A DNA stretch of 64,000 nt from Pseudomonas paracarnis. Its GTDB lineage: Bacteria; Pseudomonadota; Gammaproteobacteria; Pseudomonadales; Pseudomonadaceae. The DNA is taken from assembly GCF_904063055.1 (NCBI RefSeq), contig NZ_CAJFCN010000009.1:62001-126000 (forward strand), in the 5' to 3' direction. Made by a program: the position numbers and the translations under genes. The notes beneath the pieces are model-generated. The model was not told the origin of the DNA. It ran no database searches and was given only the letters and a program-made list of their open reading frames with translations. Shown piece after piece: positions 17,718-26,452 of the stretch (position 1 is the stretch's first letter; the number at the start of each line of letters is the position of its first letter).

Positions 17718-19172
17718 ATGGCGTTGCCGACCCTGCGCATCATCGGTTTCATCATCGGCATCTTCCTGATCACCCTTGCGGTCGCCATGGTAATCCCGAT
17801 GGCGACCCTGGTGATCTTCGAACGCACCAGCGACCTGCCCTCGTTCCTGTGGGCCAGCCTGATCACCTTTATCGCCGGGTTGGCGTTGGTCATTCCTGGC
17901 CGCCCCGAGCACGTGCACCTGCGCCCCAGGGACATGTACCTGCTGACGGTCAGCAGTTGGGTGGTGGTGTGCATCTTCGCCGCCCTGCCCTTTTTGCTGA
18001 CCCAGCACATCAGCTACACCGACTCGTTCTTTGAAAGCATGTCCGGCATCACCGCCACCGGTTCCACCGTGTTGAGCGGCCTGGACAGCATGTCGCCGGG
18101 CATTTTGATGTGGCGTTCGTTGCTGCACTGGCTTGGCGGTATCGGCTTTATCGGCATGGCGGTGGCGATCCTCCCGCTGCTGCGCATTGGTGGCATGCGC
18201 CTGTTCCAGACCGAATCCTCGGACCGCTCTGAAAAGGTCATGCCTCGCTCACACATGGTGGCGCGCTTGATCGTGGCCGCCTATGTGGGCATCACCATCT
18301 TCGGCAGCCTGGCCTTCTGGTGGGCCGGGATGGGCGTGTTCGATGCGATCAACCATGCAATGTCGGCGATCTCCACCGGTGGGTTTTCCACCTCGGACGA
18401 GTCCCTGGCCCATTGGAAACAACCGGCGGTGCACTGGGTCGCGGTGGTGGTAATGATCCTTGGCAGCTTGCCGTTCGCCCTGTACGTGGCCACCTTGCGC
18501 GGCAACCGTCGGGCGCTGATCAAGGACCAGCAAGTGCAAGGCTTGCTCGGCCTGTTGCTGGTGACCTGGCTGGTACTCGGCACCTGGTACTGGTGGACCA
18601 CCAACCTGCATTGGCTCGATGCCTTGCGCCATGTGGCGCTGAACGTGACGTCTGTGGTGACCACCACCGGCTTTGCACTGGGGGACTACAGCTTGTGGGG
18701 CAACTTCTCACTGATGCTGTTCTTCTACCTGGGCTTTATCGGCGGCTGCTCAGGCTCCACCGCAGGCGGTATCAAGATCTTCCGTTTCCAGGTGGCCTAC
18801 ATCCTGCTCAAAGCCAACTTGAATCAGTTGATCCATCCCCGCGCGGTGATCAAGCAGAAGTACAACGGCCATCGCCTCGATGAGGAGATCGTGCGCTCGA
18901 TTCTGACTTTTTCGTTTTTCTTCGCCATCACCATCTGCATGATCGCCCTGGCGCTGTCACTGCTGGGCGTGGACTGGATGACCGCATTGACCGGCGCCGC
19001 CAGTACCGTTTCCGGCGTCGGCCCCGGCCTGGGCGAAACCATCGGCCCGGCCGGCAACTTCGCCACCCTGCCGGATGCCGCCAAGTGGATCCTGTCCCTG
19101 GGCATGTTGCTGGGGCGCCTGGAGATCATCACCGTGTTTGTGTTGTGCATTCCGGCGTTCTGGCGTCACTGA
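17718..19172 (+). CDS. trkH: Trk potassium uptake protein TrkH
   Basis: An inner-membrane K+ channel subunit of 484 residues. Four pore-loop motifs of the TrkH/KtrB superfamily are visible: SGITATGSTVL, AISTGGFSTSD, SVVTTTGFALGD and ASTVSGVGPGLG, each carrying the filter glycine. HWLGGIGFIGMAVAILPLLRIGG and GCSGSTAGGIKIFR are further family landmarks. It would work with a TrkA regulatory protein encoded elsewhere. Its last 44 bases overlap the end of the convergent AraC-type gene. Confidence 0.94.
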   Translation: MALPTLRIIGFIIGIFLITLAVAMVIPMATLVIFERTSDLPSFLWASLITFIAGLALVIPGRPEHVHLRPRDMYLLTVSSWVVVCIFAALPFLLTQHISYTDSFFESMSGITATGSTVLSGLDSMSPGILMWRSLLHWLGGIGFIGMAVAILPLLRIGGMRLFQTESSDRSEKVMPRSHMVARLIVAAYVGITIFGSLAFWWAGMGVFDAINHAMSAISTGGFSTSDESLAHWKQPAVHWVAVVVMILGSLPFALYVATLRGNRRALIKDQQVQGLLGLLLVTWLVLGTWYWWTTNLHWLDALRHVALNVTSVVTTTGFALGDYSLWGNFSLMLFFYLGFIGGCSGSTAGGIKIFRFQVAYILLKANLNQLIHPRAVIKQKYNGHRLDEEIVRSILTFSFFFAITICMIALALSLLGVDWMTALTGAASTVSGVGPGLGETIGPAGNFATLPDAAKWILSLGMLLGRLEIITVFVLCIPAFWRH

Positions 19173-20187
19173 CCGACGACATTTGCTGCAAGCGCGCCCG
19201 GTATTCGCCGGGCGTGGCATCGAACCAGCGGCGAAACGCGCGGAAAAAGTTGCTCGGGTCGGCAAACCCCAGCAGGTAGGCGATTTCCAGCAAGGTCATA
19301 TTGGGTTGTGCCAGGTACTGCTCGGCCAGTTCGCGCCGGGTGTCATCAAGCAAGGCCTGGAAACTGGTGCCCTCCTCCTGCAAACGCCGCTGCAAGGTGC
19401 GCTGGGACAGGTGCAGCGTCTGGGCCACCGCTTCGCGCTTGGGCTCGCCCTGAGGCAACAGGCGGCACAGCACCTGACGCGCCTTATGGGTCACCCGGCT
19501 TTCGGAAAAACGTGCCAGGTATTCACCGGCAAAGCGATCATGCAACAGCGCCATGGCTTCGTTGGCCGTGGGCAGCGGCGCCTCCATGTCAGCCTGCTCG
19601 AAAATCAGCGCGTCATAGGGTGCATTGAATTGCAAAGGCGCATGAAAGGCCTGTTGGTAGGGCGCCAGGTCCGCTGGCTGCTCGCCTTGCAGCAGCACTT
19701 TGCGGGGCTGCAGGGTGCGCCCGGTGAGCCAGCCACACAGGGCCAGGGCGCTGGCCAGCGAGGCTTCGGCGCTTTGACGGGTGGGCGGCAGGTGATCGCC
19801 ATGCACCGTCAGAATCAACGCATAGCCTTCGGGTAACAGTCGAAAACTCAAATCAGCGCTTTCGGCGATGATGCGCTGGTAGCGCACCAATCGCATAAAG
19901 CCTTCGGCCAGGGTGTTGCTGGACATCAACGCATAACCGGCAACGTGAAACGAGGCCGGGCGCACCACCTTGCCCATGTTCAGGCCAATCGCCGGGTTAC
20001 CCGACACCTCTACCGCGCGTTGCCACAGGCGGGTCATGGCGTCTTGCGGGAAGCGCGCATCGGGATCACTGAGGGCCGCATAATCCAGGCCCAGTTGCTT
20101 GAACAAGGCACGGCAATCCAGGCCATCCATTTCCAGCGCCTTGACGATGCCCATCGCCCAGCTTGCAGAAGTTGTTCGTTCGCTCAT
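19129..20187 (-). CDS. AraC-family transcriptional regulator (OruR/Arabinose_bd type)
   Basis: A regulator of 352 residues with an N-terminal ligand-binding domain of the DUF/Arabinose_bd type (about 20-200, DPDARFPQDAMTRLWQRAVE) and a C-terminal AraC double helix-turn-helix (about 235-340). In the latter, LHLSQRTLQRRLQEEGTSFQ and IAYLLGFADPSNFFRAFRRWFDATPGEYR are the two recognition segments. Members include OruR (ornithine) and other catabolic regulators; the target here cannot be named. It ends inside the 3' end of trkH on the other strand. Confidence 0.85.
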   Translation of the reverse strand: MSERTTSASWAMGIVKALEMDGLDCRALFKQLGLDYAALSDPDARFPQDAMTRLWQRAVEVSGNPAIGLNMGKVVRPASFHVAGYALMSSNTLAEGFMRLVRYQRIIAESADLSFRLLPEGYALILTVHGDHLPPTRQSAEASLASALALCGWLTGRTLQPRKVLLQGEQPADLAPYQQAFHAPLQFNAPYDALIFEQADMEAPLPTANEAMALLHDRFAGEYLARFSESRVTHKARQVLCRLLPQGEPKREAVAQTLHLSQRTLQRRLQEEGTSFQALLDDTRRELAEQYLAQPNMTLLEIAYLLGFADPSNFFRAFRRWFDATPGEYRARLQQMSSVSDARTPECTTQTR

Positions 20188-20341
20188 GGCGTCTTCTTGT
20201 TGAAAGCAGGCTCAAACGGCAGCCAGGAAGCCAAGGATACTAAAGTGGCATCTATTGTCACTGGCTGTTACCACTGATCACTCTAGACTCAAATAAGCTC
20301 CCCGCCGCACACCCGTTGGCGGCACAACAACCAGAGGGCCG

Positions 20342-20659
20342 GTGACCGTGGAAAACATCAAGAAATACAACAGTTTTGCCGAGTTCTACCCGTACTACTT
20401 GGCCGAGCATGGCAACAGCACCTGCCGACGCCTGCACTTTATCGGCACCACCCTGGTGATCGGCATTCTTGCGTACGCCATCGGCAGAGGTTCATGGGTC
20501 CTGCTGCTGGCCTTGCCGCTCGCGGGCTACAGCTTTGCCTGGATTGGTCACTTCTTCTTCGAAAAGAACCGTCCCGCCACCTTTCAACACCCGTTCTACA
20601 GCTTGCTGGGAGATTTTGTGATGTACCGCGACATGATTCTGGGCAAGGTGCCGTTCTAG
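20342..20659 (+). CDS. DUF962/Mpo1-family membrane protein
   Basis: A 105-residue protein with two or three membrane spans. The conserved motif YYLAEHGNSTCRRLHFIGT (residues 18-36) and the later GHFFFEKNRPATFQHPFYSLLGDF carry the His residues of the Mpo1 family, whose yeast member is an Fe(II)-dependent dioxygenase in 2-hydroxy fatty-acid breakdown. Whether bacterial forms share the reaction is unknown. Two GTG starts are possible (20342 or 20348); both lie just after GAGGG. It stands alone and is divergent from the AraC gene. Confidence 0.85.
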   Translation: MTVENIKKYNSFAEFYPYYLAEHGNSTCRRLHFIGTTLVIGILAYAIGRGSWVLLLALPLAGYSFAWIGHFFFEKNRPATFQHPFYSLLGDFVMYRDMILGKVPF

Positions 20660-20819
20660 AGGTGTGACCTCATGTCACTTGCGTCTGAACCATTAAAAAT
20701 TGTGCATACGTCGAGATAAAAGTCTTGTTGTCATTTACGGTGCTGTATCCTGCCAAGGCTTTTTGAGAGCGCGGAATCACCTGCGATTGAAAAAACAGAC
20801 CTTGCGAGGAGCGACCACG

Positions 20820-20948
20820 ATGCACGAGATACCTAATCTCCCCTTCCCAAGCCTGCACCCAACTGAGCAGCCAACACCGCAGCAGGCCAGCGACAAGCAG
20901 CCTGAGGCCAAAGAAGCAAAACCAGTCGAGCGCGAAAGCCGGGACTGA
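20820..20948 (+). CDS. Small Pro/Glu-rich protein, function unknown
   Basis: A 42-residue frame (MHEIPNLPFPSLHP... ending ERESRD) with a good ribosome site (GAGGAG, eight bases ahead). It is rich in Pro, Gln, Glu and Lys and predicted to be disordered. It is followed by a strong hairpin and another small gene. No family recognised. Confidence 0.5.
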   Translation: MHEIPNLPFPSLHPTEQPTPQQASDKQPEAKEAKPVERESRD

Positions 20949-20962
20949 CGCCGTACCAGACC

Positions 20963-20996
20963 GTGTGGAAAGCGCGCCTTTGAGCGCTTTCCACAC
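20963..20996. repeat. Perfect 13-bp hairpin between two small genes
   Basis: Arms GTGTGGAAAGCGC (20963-20975) and GCGCTTTCCACAC (20984-20996) with an eight-base loop. There is no T-run after it, so it is either a Rho-dependent or processing stem rather than an intrinsic terminator. Confidence 0.7.
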
Positions 20997-21022
20997 TGCC
21001 TGAATCATCCGAGACCTTCACT

Positions 21023-21205
21023 ATGACCACCTCCCCTTCCGACACGCCGGACGCCGCTGTACTCGACGCTGCCTTGCAGATGGTCGAAGTCTGGAACCGC
21101 CTCAGTGCCGACAAGCAAGCAGCACTGCTCAAGCGCTTTGGCACCCAGGAAAACGCTTTGGCTGCCCTGGTGACCACTCAATTGCTGGCCCCCACCCAAG
21201 CTTGA
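21023..21205 (+). CDS. Small helical protein, function unknown
   Basis: A 60-residue protein: short Ser/Thr-rich N-terminus, then two amphipathic helices (VLDAALQMVEVWNRLSADKQAALLKRF and QENALAALVTTQLL). It has the look of a conserved small Pseudomonas protein, but I cannot assign a family. The ribosome site is weak. It lies 103 bases ahead of an MFS gene. Confidence 0.55.
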   Translation: MTTSPSDTPDAAVLDAALQMVEVWNRLSADKQAALLKRFGTQENALAALVTTQLLAPTQA

Positions 21206-21308
21206 TCGGCTTTAGAGCTGACGTTTTACATTTTTGCCGCCCTGCCCGGCCTGCGCGCCGGTATCATTAGCAGCCTATCTTTACCTGCTGCGACAGTGGA
21301 TCTCTCCC

Positions 21309-22505
21309 ATGCCAGATACCCAGCGCCCCATGGCGGTCACGCTGCAAGTTGTTTCCATCGTGCTGTTTACCTTCATCGGCTATTTGAATATCGGCATCCC
21401 CCTGGCCGTATTGCCGGGCTATGTCCATAGCCAGCTGGGCTATGGCGCCGTCATTGCCGGGCTGGTGATCAGCGTGCAATACCTGGCAACCCTGCTGAGC
21501 CGCCCCTATGCCGGCAAGATCATCGACAACCTGGGCAGCAAGCGCGCCGTGGTGATCGGCCTGGTGGGCTGCGGCTTGAGTGGCGTGTTCATGTTGTTTG
21601 CGGCGTGGTTTTCCAGCCTGCCGGCTCTGAGCCTCGGCTGCCTGCTGGTCGGTCGGCTAGTGCTGGGCAGCGCTGAAAGCCTGGTGGGTTCGGGGGCGAT
21701 TGGCTGGGGCATTGGCCGTGTCGGCGCCGCGAACACGGCCAAGGTTATTTCCTGGAACGGCATCGCCAGCTACGGCGCGCTGGCGGTCGGCGCGCCGTTG
21801 GGGGTGCTGCTGGTCAGCCAGTTGGGGCTGTGGAGCATGGGCGTCAGCATCATTCTGTTGGCCGTACTGGGTGTGGTGTTGGCCTGGAAAAAACAAGCCG
21901 CGCCGATTGTGCCCGGCATCCGTTTGCCGTTCATGAATGTACTGGGCCGCGTGCTCCCCCATGGTTGCGCGCTGGCATTGGGCTCTATCGGCTTTGGCAC
22001 CATCGCCACCTTTATCACGTTGTATTACAGCACCCAGCACTGGGATAACGCGGTGTGGGCCTTGAGCCTGTTCGGTGCCAGTTTTATCGGCGCGCGCTTG
22101 CTGTTTGGCAATTTGATCAACCGCATTGGTGGTTTTCGCGTCGCAATCGCCTGCCTGTCGGTGGAAGTACTGGGCCTGCTGTTGCTGTGGCTGGCGCCGG
22201 ATGCCCAACTGGCGTTGGCGGGTGCGGCGTTGAGCGGTTTCGGTTTTTCCCTGGTGTTCCCGGCGTTGGGAGTGGAGGCCGTCAACCTGGTGCCGGCCTC
22301 CAGCCGTGGCTCGGCGGTGGGCGCCTATTCGCTGTTTATCGACTTGTCCCTGGGCATCACCGGGCCGCTGGCGGGCGCCGTGGCGGCCGGGTTTGGCTTT
22401 GCCTCGATCTTCCTGTTCGCCGCCCTCGCCGCTTTCGCCGGTTTGCTGCTGAGCGTCTACCTGTACCGCCAGGCGCCCAAGGCCCGCGAAACACGCGACG
22501 CCTAG
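21309..22505 (+). CDS. MFS transporter, YhhS/YfcJ-like
   Basis: A 398-residue major facilitator with twelve predicted spans. The signature loop between spans 2 and 3 reads SRPYAGKIIDNLGSKRAVV, and GSAIGWGIGR-like residues (LVGSGAIGWGIGRVG) together with NTAKVISWNG mark the YhhS/YfcJ (UPF0226) group, reported to export arabinose or drugs. The substrate is not known. The ATG at 21309 (MPDTQRP) fits the family start better than the upstream frame. Its stop overlaps the stop of arfB on the other strand by four bases. Confidence 0.88.
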   Translation: MPDTQRPMAVTLQVVSIVLFTFIGYLNIGIPLAVLPGYVHSQLGYGAVIAGLVISVQYLATLLSRPYAGKIIDNLGSKRAVVIGLVGCGLSGVFMLFAAWFSSLPALSLGCLLVGRLVLGSAESLVGSGAIGWGIGRVGAANTAKVISWNGIASYGALAVGAPLGVLLVSQLGLWSMGVSIILLAVLGVVLAWKKQAAPIVPGIRLPFMNVLGRVLPHGCALALGSIGFGTIATFITLYYSTQHWDNAVWALSLFGASFIGARLLFGNLINRIGGFRVAIACLSVEVLGLLLLWLAPDAQLALAGAALSGFGFSLVFPALGVEAVNLVPASSRGSAVGAYSLFIDLSLGITGPLAGAVAAGFGFASIFLFAALAAFAGLLLSVYLYRQAPKARETRDA

Positions 22506-22915
22506 AAGTCGACCTTGCCGCGCCCGGCCTTGATGCTGCCGCGCTTGGTCTTGGACTCCAGGCGGCGTTTCTTCGAGCCCAGGGTAGGCTTGGTCGGACG
22601 GCGTTTTTTCTCGACCTTGGTGGCGCTCTGGATCAACTCCACCAGGCGCTCCAGCGCATCGGCGCGGTTCTGCTCCTGGGTGCGATATTGCTGGGCCTTG
22701 AGCACCAGCACGCCTTCGCTGGTGATCCGGCTGTCACGCAGTGCCAGCAAGCGTTCCTTGTAGAACTCCGGCAACGAAGACGCCGGAATATCAAACCGCA
22801 GGTGCACCGCACTCGACACTTTATTGACGTTCTGCCCACCGGCACCCTGGGCGCGAATGGCGGTCAGCTCAATCTCGGCATCGGGCAGCTGTACGTTGTT
22901 GGAAATCACCAGCAT
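22502..22915 (-). CDS. arfB: Ribosome-rescue peptidyl-tRNA hydrolase ArfB (YaeJ)
   Basis: A 137-residue release-factor-like protein that frees stalled ribosomes independently of a stop codon. The catalytic GGQ is at residues 26-28 (GAGGQNVNKVSSAVHLRFD), and the C-terminal tail is Lys/Arg-rich (KKRRPTKPTLGSKKRRLESK), which threads into the empty mRNA channel. It lacks the codon-reading domain of RF1/RF2, as expected for its length. Convergent with the MFS gene. Confidence 0.94.
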   Translation of the reverse strand: MLVISNNVQLPDAEIELTAIRAQGAGGQNVNKVSSAVHLRFDIPASSLPEFYKERLLALRDSRITSEGVLVLKAQQYRTQEQNRADALERLVELIQSATKVEKKRRPTKPTLGSKKRRLESKTKRGSIKAGRGKVDF

Positions 22916-22975
22916 GTAACACGGTCCTCCGGAAGAAGCCCTAGGATACGCGAATGCACCTTGGCCATCCCCTCA

Positions 22976-23002
22976 AACAACAAACCCGGCACAAGGCCGG
23001 GT
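22976..23002 (-). terminator. Terminator of the aromatic amino-acid permease gene
   Basis: Hairpin ACCCGGC / GCCGGGT with a five-base loop; on the minus strand it is followed by TTTGTTGTTTG. It lies just beyond the permease stop codon. Confidence 0.8.
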
Positions 23003-23022
23003 CTGCTTAACAACATTGACGC

Positions 23023-24441
23023 TTACTTCACCGCGGGGACCGCCATATCCATGGACTGCTGCGCCCGCTTGTTCTTGACCCAGTAACAAACGCCCATGAA
23101 CGCCACCCACACCGGGATCGCGTACACCGAGCGGTCAATGCCCGGAATCATCAGCATGGTGCCCAGAATAAACACCACAAAGGCCACGCAGATGATGTTG
23201 CCATACGGGTACCACAACGCCTTGAACAGCGGCACCTGGCCAATGCGGTTCATGTGCTGGCGGAACTTGAAGTGGGAGAAGCTGATCATCGCCCAGTTGA
23301 TCACCAACGTGGCCACCACCAGCGACATCAGCAGTTCCAGCGCGTCATGGGGCATCAGGTAGTTCATCAGCACCGCCACCAGAGTGATCGCCGCCGAGGC
23401 CAGGATCGAACGCACCGGCACGCCGCGCTTGTCGATTTTCGCCAGGGCCTTGGGCGCGTCGCCCTGCTCGGCCATACCCAAGAGCATGCGGCTGTTGCAG
23501 TAGGTGCCGCTGTTGTACACCGACAGCGCGGCCGTCAGCACCACAAAGTTGAGGATATGCGCGGCGGTGTTACTGCCCAGCATCGAGAACACCTGCACGA
23601 ACGGGCTGCCGCTGTAGGCATCGCCGGAGGCGTTGAGGGTCGCCAGCAGGCTGTCCCACGGGGTGAGCGACAGCAGCACCACCAGGGCACCGATGTAGAA
23701 AATCAGGATGCGGTAGATCACCTGATTGATCGCCTTGGGGATCACGGTGCGTGGTTGATCGGCTTCAGCGGCGGTAAAACCGAGCATTTCCAAGCCGCCG
23801 AAGGAGAACATGATGATCGCCATGGCCATCACCAAACCGCCGACGCCATGGGGGAAGAAACCACCATGCTCCCACAGGTTGCTGACCGAGGCTTGCGGGC
23901 CGCCGCTGCCGCTGACCAGCAGGTAGCTGCCCAGGGCAATCATGCCGACGATCGCCACCACCTTGATGATGGCGAACCAGAACTCGGCTTCACCGAAGAC
24001 TTTGACGTTGGCCAGGTTAATCGCGTTGATCAGCACGAAAAACGCCGCAGCAGAGACCCAGGTCGGGATCTCCGGCCACCAGTAGTGCACGTACTTGCCG
24101 ACGGCCGTCAACTCCGACATACCCATCAGAATGTACAGAATCCAGCAGTTCCAGCCCGAGAGGAAGCCGGCGAAACCGCCCCAGTACTTGTGGGCAAAGT
24201 GGCTGAAGGAGCCGGCGACCGGCTCCTCGACAATCATTTCGCCAAGCTGGCGCATGATCATGAAGGCGATAAAGCCGCAGATGGCATAGCCCAGGATCAT
24301 CGAAGGGCCGGCGGATTTGAGCACCCCGGCCGAGCCCAGGAACAGGCCGGTGCCGATGGCGCCACCGAGGGCGATCAACTGGATATGCCGGTTTTTCAGG
24401 CCGCGTTTCAGCTCGCCTGAAGAAGAATGGGGTCCACTCAT
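23023..24441 (-). CDS. Aromatic amino-acid permease, AroP/PheP-like
   Basis: An APC-superfamily transporter of 472 residues with twelve spans. RGLKNRHIQLIALGGAIGTGLFLG (about 12-35) is the AAT-family opening, followed by the GEM(I/V)VEEPVAGSFSHFAHKYWG motif, SFGGLEMLGFTAAEADQPRTVIPKAIN and the loop VYNSGTYCNSRMLLGMAEQGDAPKAL. The pattern is closest to AroP/PheP carriers for Phe, Tyr and Trp, though proline/GABA members are similar, so substrate is inferred. The ATG at 24441 (MSGPHSSS) is preferred over one at 24459. Confidence 0.87.
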   Translation of the reverse strand: MSGPHSSSGELKRGLKNRHIQLIALGGAIGTGLFLGSAGVLKSAGPSMILGYAICGFIAFMIMRQLGEMIVEEPVAGSFSHFAHKYWGGFAGFLSGWNCWILYILMGMSELTAVGKYVHYWWPEIPTWVSAAAFFVLINAINLANVKVFGEAEFWFAIIKVVAIVGMIALGSYLLVSGSGGPQASVSNLWEHGGFFPHGVGGLVMAMAIIMFSFGGLEMLGFTAAEADQPRTVIPKAINQVIYRILIFYIGALVVLLSLTPWDSLLATLNASGDAYSGSPFVQVFSMLGSNTAAHILNFVVLTAALSVYNSGTYCNSRMLLGMAEQGDAPKALAKIDKRGVPVRSILASAAITLVAVLMNYLMPHDALELLMSLVVATLVINWAMISFSHFKFRQHMNRIGQVPLFKALWYPYGNIICVAFVVFILGTMLMIPGIDRSVYAIPVWVAFMGVCYWVKNKRAQQSMDMAVPAVK

Positions 24442-25088
24442 GAAAAGGGTCTCACGCAAGGTTTGAAGAGTTGAATGCAGGTTGCTGCCTTGAATTACCG
24501 ACTCAAGCAGCGCCGCTCAAACCCCAGCGCAGGCACCAGGAGTACAGCGTCTTTCTAATGGTCATGCGTCACCTGTTTGTTTTTATCTGTGACGAAATCG
24601 AACCCGTCCGGCTCGTGGCCAGGCGGAGTGATCAGGGGGATCAAACCCTGAGGTCTTGGCCTTTTGCGTGGGTACGCAAGGGGGGTCACAGTAAAACGCG
24701 GCGCATTGTACACCGCTCGACAGCTTCGGCACGCACCGGGAAAGTGCACGGGCGATTCTGTCAGCTAATGCTTACATCGGCGCGCCCCCCAACAAAGCCA
24801 GGGCAGTTGCGTAAATCTATCGTTACACCCCGGAAAATCCGCGTTACAGCCAGACTTTGGCAACCCTCAACGGAATTCTGTCGGTAAGCAATGCCTGAAG
24901 AATCGCTTCAGCCAATTCACTGTTTTGCCTGAATAAAAAAATCTGCTGAAAAACAGAAGAAAAAATCCAAATGAAACCGTGTCAATAAATTTTTTGCATT
25001 TCGAAACACTCTCTTCTAGGTTCTTTGCACTTGCCCGCGAAGCCCGTGGGCAAGCCGTTCTCAAACAACGTCCTCTAGGAGATACACC
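24442..25088. other. Long non-coding divergent region with candidate promoter
   Basis: No gene is supported in these 650 bases. Near 24663-24678 is a perfect hairpin (TTGCGT, GGGT, ACGCAA). From 24930 to 25000 the DNA is very AT-rich, like an UP element. A candidate promoter for the acidic peptide gene is TTGCAT (24994-24999), 17 bases, TAGGTT (25017-25022). A 7-bp stem (CTTGCCC at 25030, GGGCAAG at 25048) then lies in the leader, 35 bases before the start codon. Confidence 0.5.
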
Positions 25089-25226
25089 ATGCAAGCACTG
25101 GAAAACGACCTGGAAACCGAACTGCAACTCGACGATTGGTTTGAAGCGCCGACCCATGAGGCCGCCGTTGAAATGATGCAAGCCGATGCCGTTGTGCCTT
25201 TTGGCACCGCGATGTGGCCTTTCTAA
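25089..25226 (+). CDS. Acidic 45-residue peptide, possible precursor peptide
   Basis: A short gene with a strong ribosome site (CTAGGAG, seven bases ahead). The product has ten Asp/Glu, no Lys or Arg, and one His. The first 30 residues look like a helical leader (LENDLETELQLDDWFEAP, HEAAVEMMQADA), and the end is short, hydrophobic and distinctive: VVPFGTAMWPF. This leader-plus-core shape, and an enzyme gene 73 bases downstream on the same strand, resemble precursor peptides of ribosomally made, modified peptides. It could instead be a small structural or regulatory protein. No known family recognised; coding status rests on the ribosome site, composition and codon use. Confidence 0.65.
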   Translation: MQALENDLETELQLDDWFEAPTHEAAVEMMQADAVVPFGTAMWPF

Positions 25227-25299
25227 TACCCGGCAGGCATCCGGCAGGCGCTGTGCACGGCGCCTGCCCCCTTACCCAAGGCACAGAAGGACACCCGTC

Positions 25300-26259
25300 A
25301 TGGACAAGGCCCGCGCCGTCGAACATTTTCTCTACTACCTGGCACACCACCCCGCCCTCAACGGCCTGAACCGCCCCACCGTGTTGCTGGGCCACACCGA
25401 GCGCTATGACGCCATCGCCCAGGCGATTACCCACGGCAGCGCCGCCCGCTTCAACTTTCAACTGCAACGCCTGGACCTGGCGCCCAGCGACACCCTGTCC
25501 CAGGCCATTCAAAGCTGCGACCTGTACCTGTTTCTCTATGATTCCTCCACGCTGCCCAACCCACGCGCCGAAGGCCCGGACTTTATCCGTGCCCTGCAAG
25601 GCGTGATGGCCGAGCACTGGAAAAAATCCCTGCTGTTCAAGGATTACGGCGACTATTTCTACGACACCTTCAGCGTCGAGCCCCAACGCATCGCCGACCT
25701 CAACGCCACACTGATCCGGCGCATGGCCCAGGCCAACGTGCTGAGCTTTACCGACAAACACGGTTCGCGCCTGGAAGCGCCGATGAGCAGCATCAAGAAG
25801 TGGACCAATATCAACGGCGTCGGCAACCACGACCTGGCGCCCGGCGAAATCGCCACCCACAGCGAAGCCATCAACGGCCAGGTGCGGTTTGTCGGCACCT
25901 TCCTCAGTACCATCCCCTTTGCACGCAAATACGGCGTGCTGCAATTGCCGCTGGAGCTATGGATCGAGAACTCCACCGTTTGCAGCGTGGCCAGCGAAGT
26001 GCCAGGGCTGGCAGATGACTTCAACAAGTACCTGAATGCCAACCCGTCCAACCGTCGTGTGGAGGAGTTGGGGATTGGCACCAATGAAGGGGTCAAGGAC
26101 CTGTATGCGCGCAATGCCGGGTTTGAAGAGCGTCACTGCGGGTTGCACTTGGGCTTGGGTGGCGGGCAGAAAGGCAGTCATCACCTGGACCTGATCTTTG
26201 CCAGTGGGGTGCTGGCGCTGGATGACAAGCCGGTGTTTGATGGCGCCTTTGCCTTTTAA
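25300..26259 (+). CDS. M29 aminopeptidase/NicX-like metalloenzyme
   Basis: A 319-residue cytoplasmic protein distantly like M29 aminopeptidases and 2,5-dihydroxypyridine dioxygenase (NicX). Evidence is the GVGNHDLAPGEIATHSEAINGQVRF stretch at 173-197 (family: PGGE then a VNG turn), ELGIGTN at 256-262, His283 in GLHLGLG, and HHLD at 294-297, giving the Glu/His/HxD metal site seen in both families. The N-terminal 170 residues are much more divergent. The ATG at 25300 has AGAAGG seven bases ahead. It follows the acidic peptide gene and likely shares its transcript, so the peptide could be its substrate; a peptidase, hydrolase or oxygenase role cannot be separated from sequence. Confidence 0.7.
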   Translation: MDKARAVEHFLYYLAHHPALNGLNRPTVLLGHTERYDAIAQAITHGSAARFNFQLQRLDLAPSDTLSQAIQSCDLYLFLYDSSTLPNPRAEGPDFIRALQGVMAEHWKKSLLFKDYGDYFYDTFSVEPQRIADLNATLIRRMAQANVLSFTDKHGSRLEAPMSSIKKWTNINGVGNHDLAPGEIATHSEAINGQVRFVGTFLSTIPFARKYGVLQLPLELWIENSTVCSVASEVPGLADDFNKYLNANPSNRRVEELGIGTNEGVKDLYARNAGFEERHCGLHLGLGGGQKGSHHLDLIFASGVLALDDKPVFDGAFAF

Positions 26260-26285
26260 AAAATCATAGACGTGTAGAGATCCCG

Positions 26286-26374
26286 GTGGGAGCTGGCTTG
26301 CCTGCGATAGCGGTGTGTCAGTCACCTTTTTACTCACTGACCCACCGCTATCGCGGGCAAGCCTGGCTCCCACA
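26286..26374. repeat. REP pair
   Basis: Inverted units ggtgggagctggcttgcctg and gggcaagcctggctcccaca facing each other about 30 bases apart, just after the M29-like gene. Confidence 0.9.
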
Positions 26375-26402
26375 GTTGATTGCATTTCAAATGTAGATCG
26401 CA

Positions 26403-26435
26403 AAAAAAAACGCCAACCCTAGGGTTGGCGTTTTT
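26403..26435. terminator. Bidirectional terminator of rluB and the peptide/M29 unit
   Basis: Stem AAAAACGCCAACCCT / AGGGTTGGCGTTTTT, nearly perfectly symmetrical with A-run on one side and T-run on the other, so it can end transcripts from both directions. Confidence 0.93.
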
Positions 26436-26452
26436 ATGCGGCGCTTAACGTA

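Noticed and set aside
24979..25176. 65-codon plus-strand frame overlapping the acidic peptide
   Set aside because: It is out of frame with the well-initiated peptide gene at 25089 and lacks a ribosome site.
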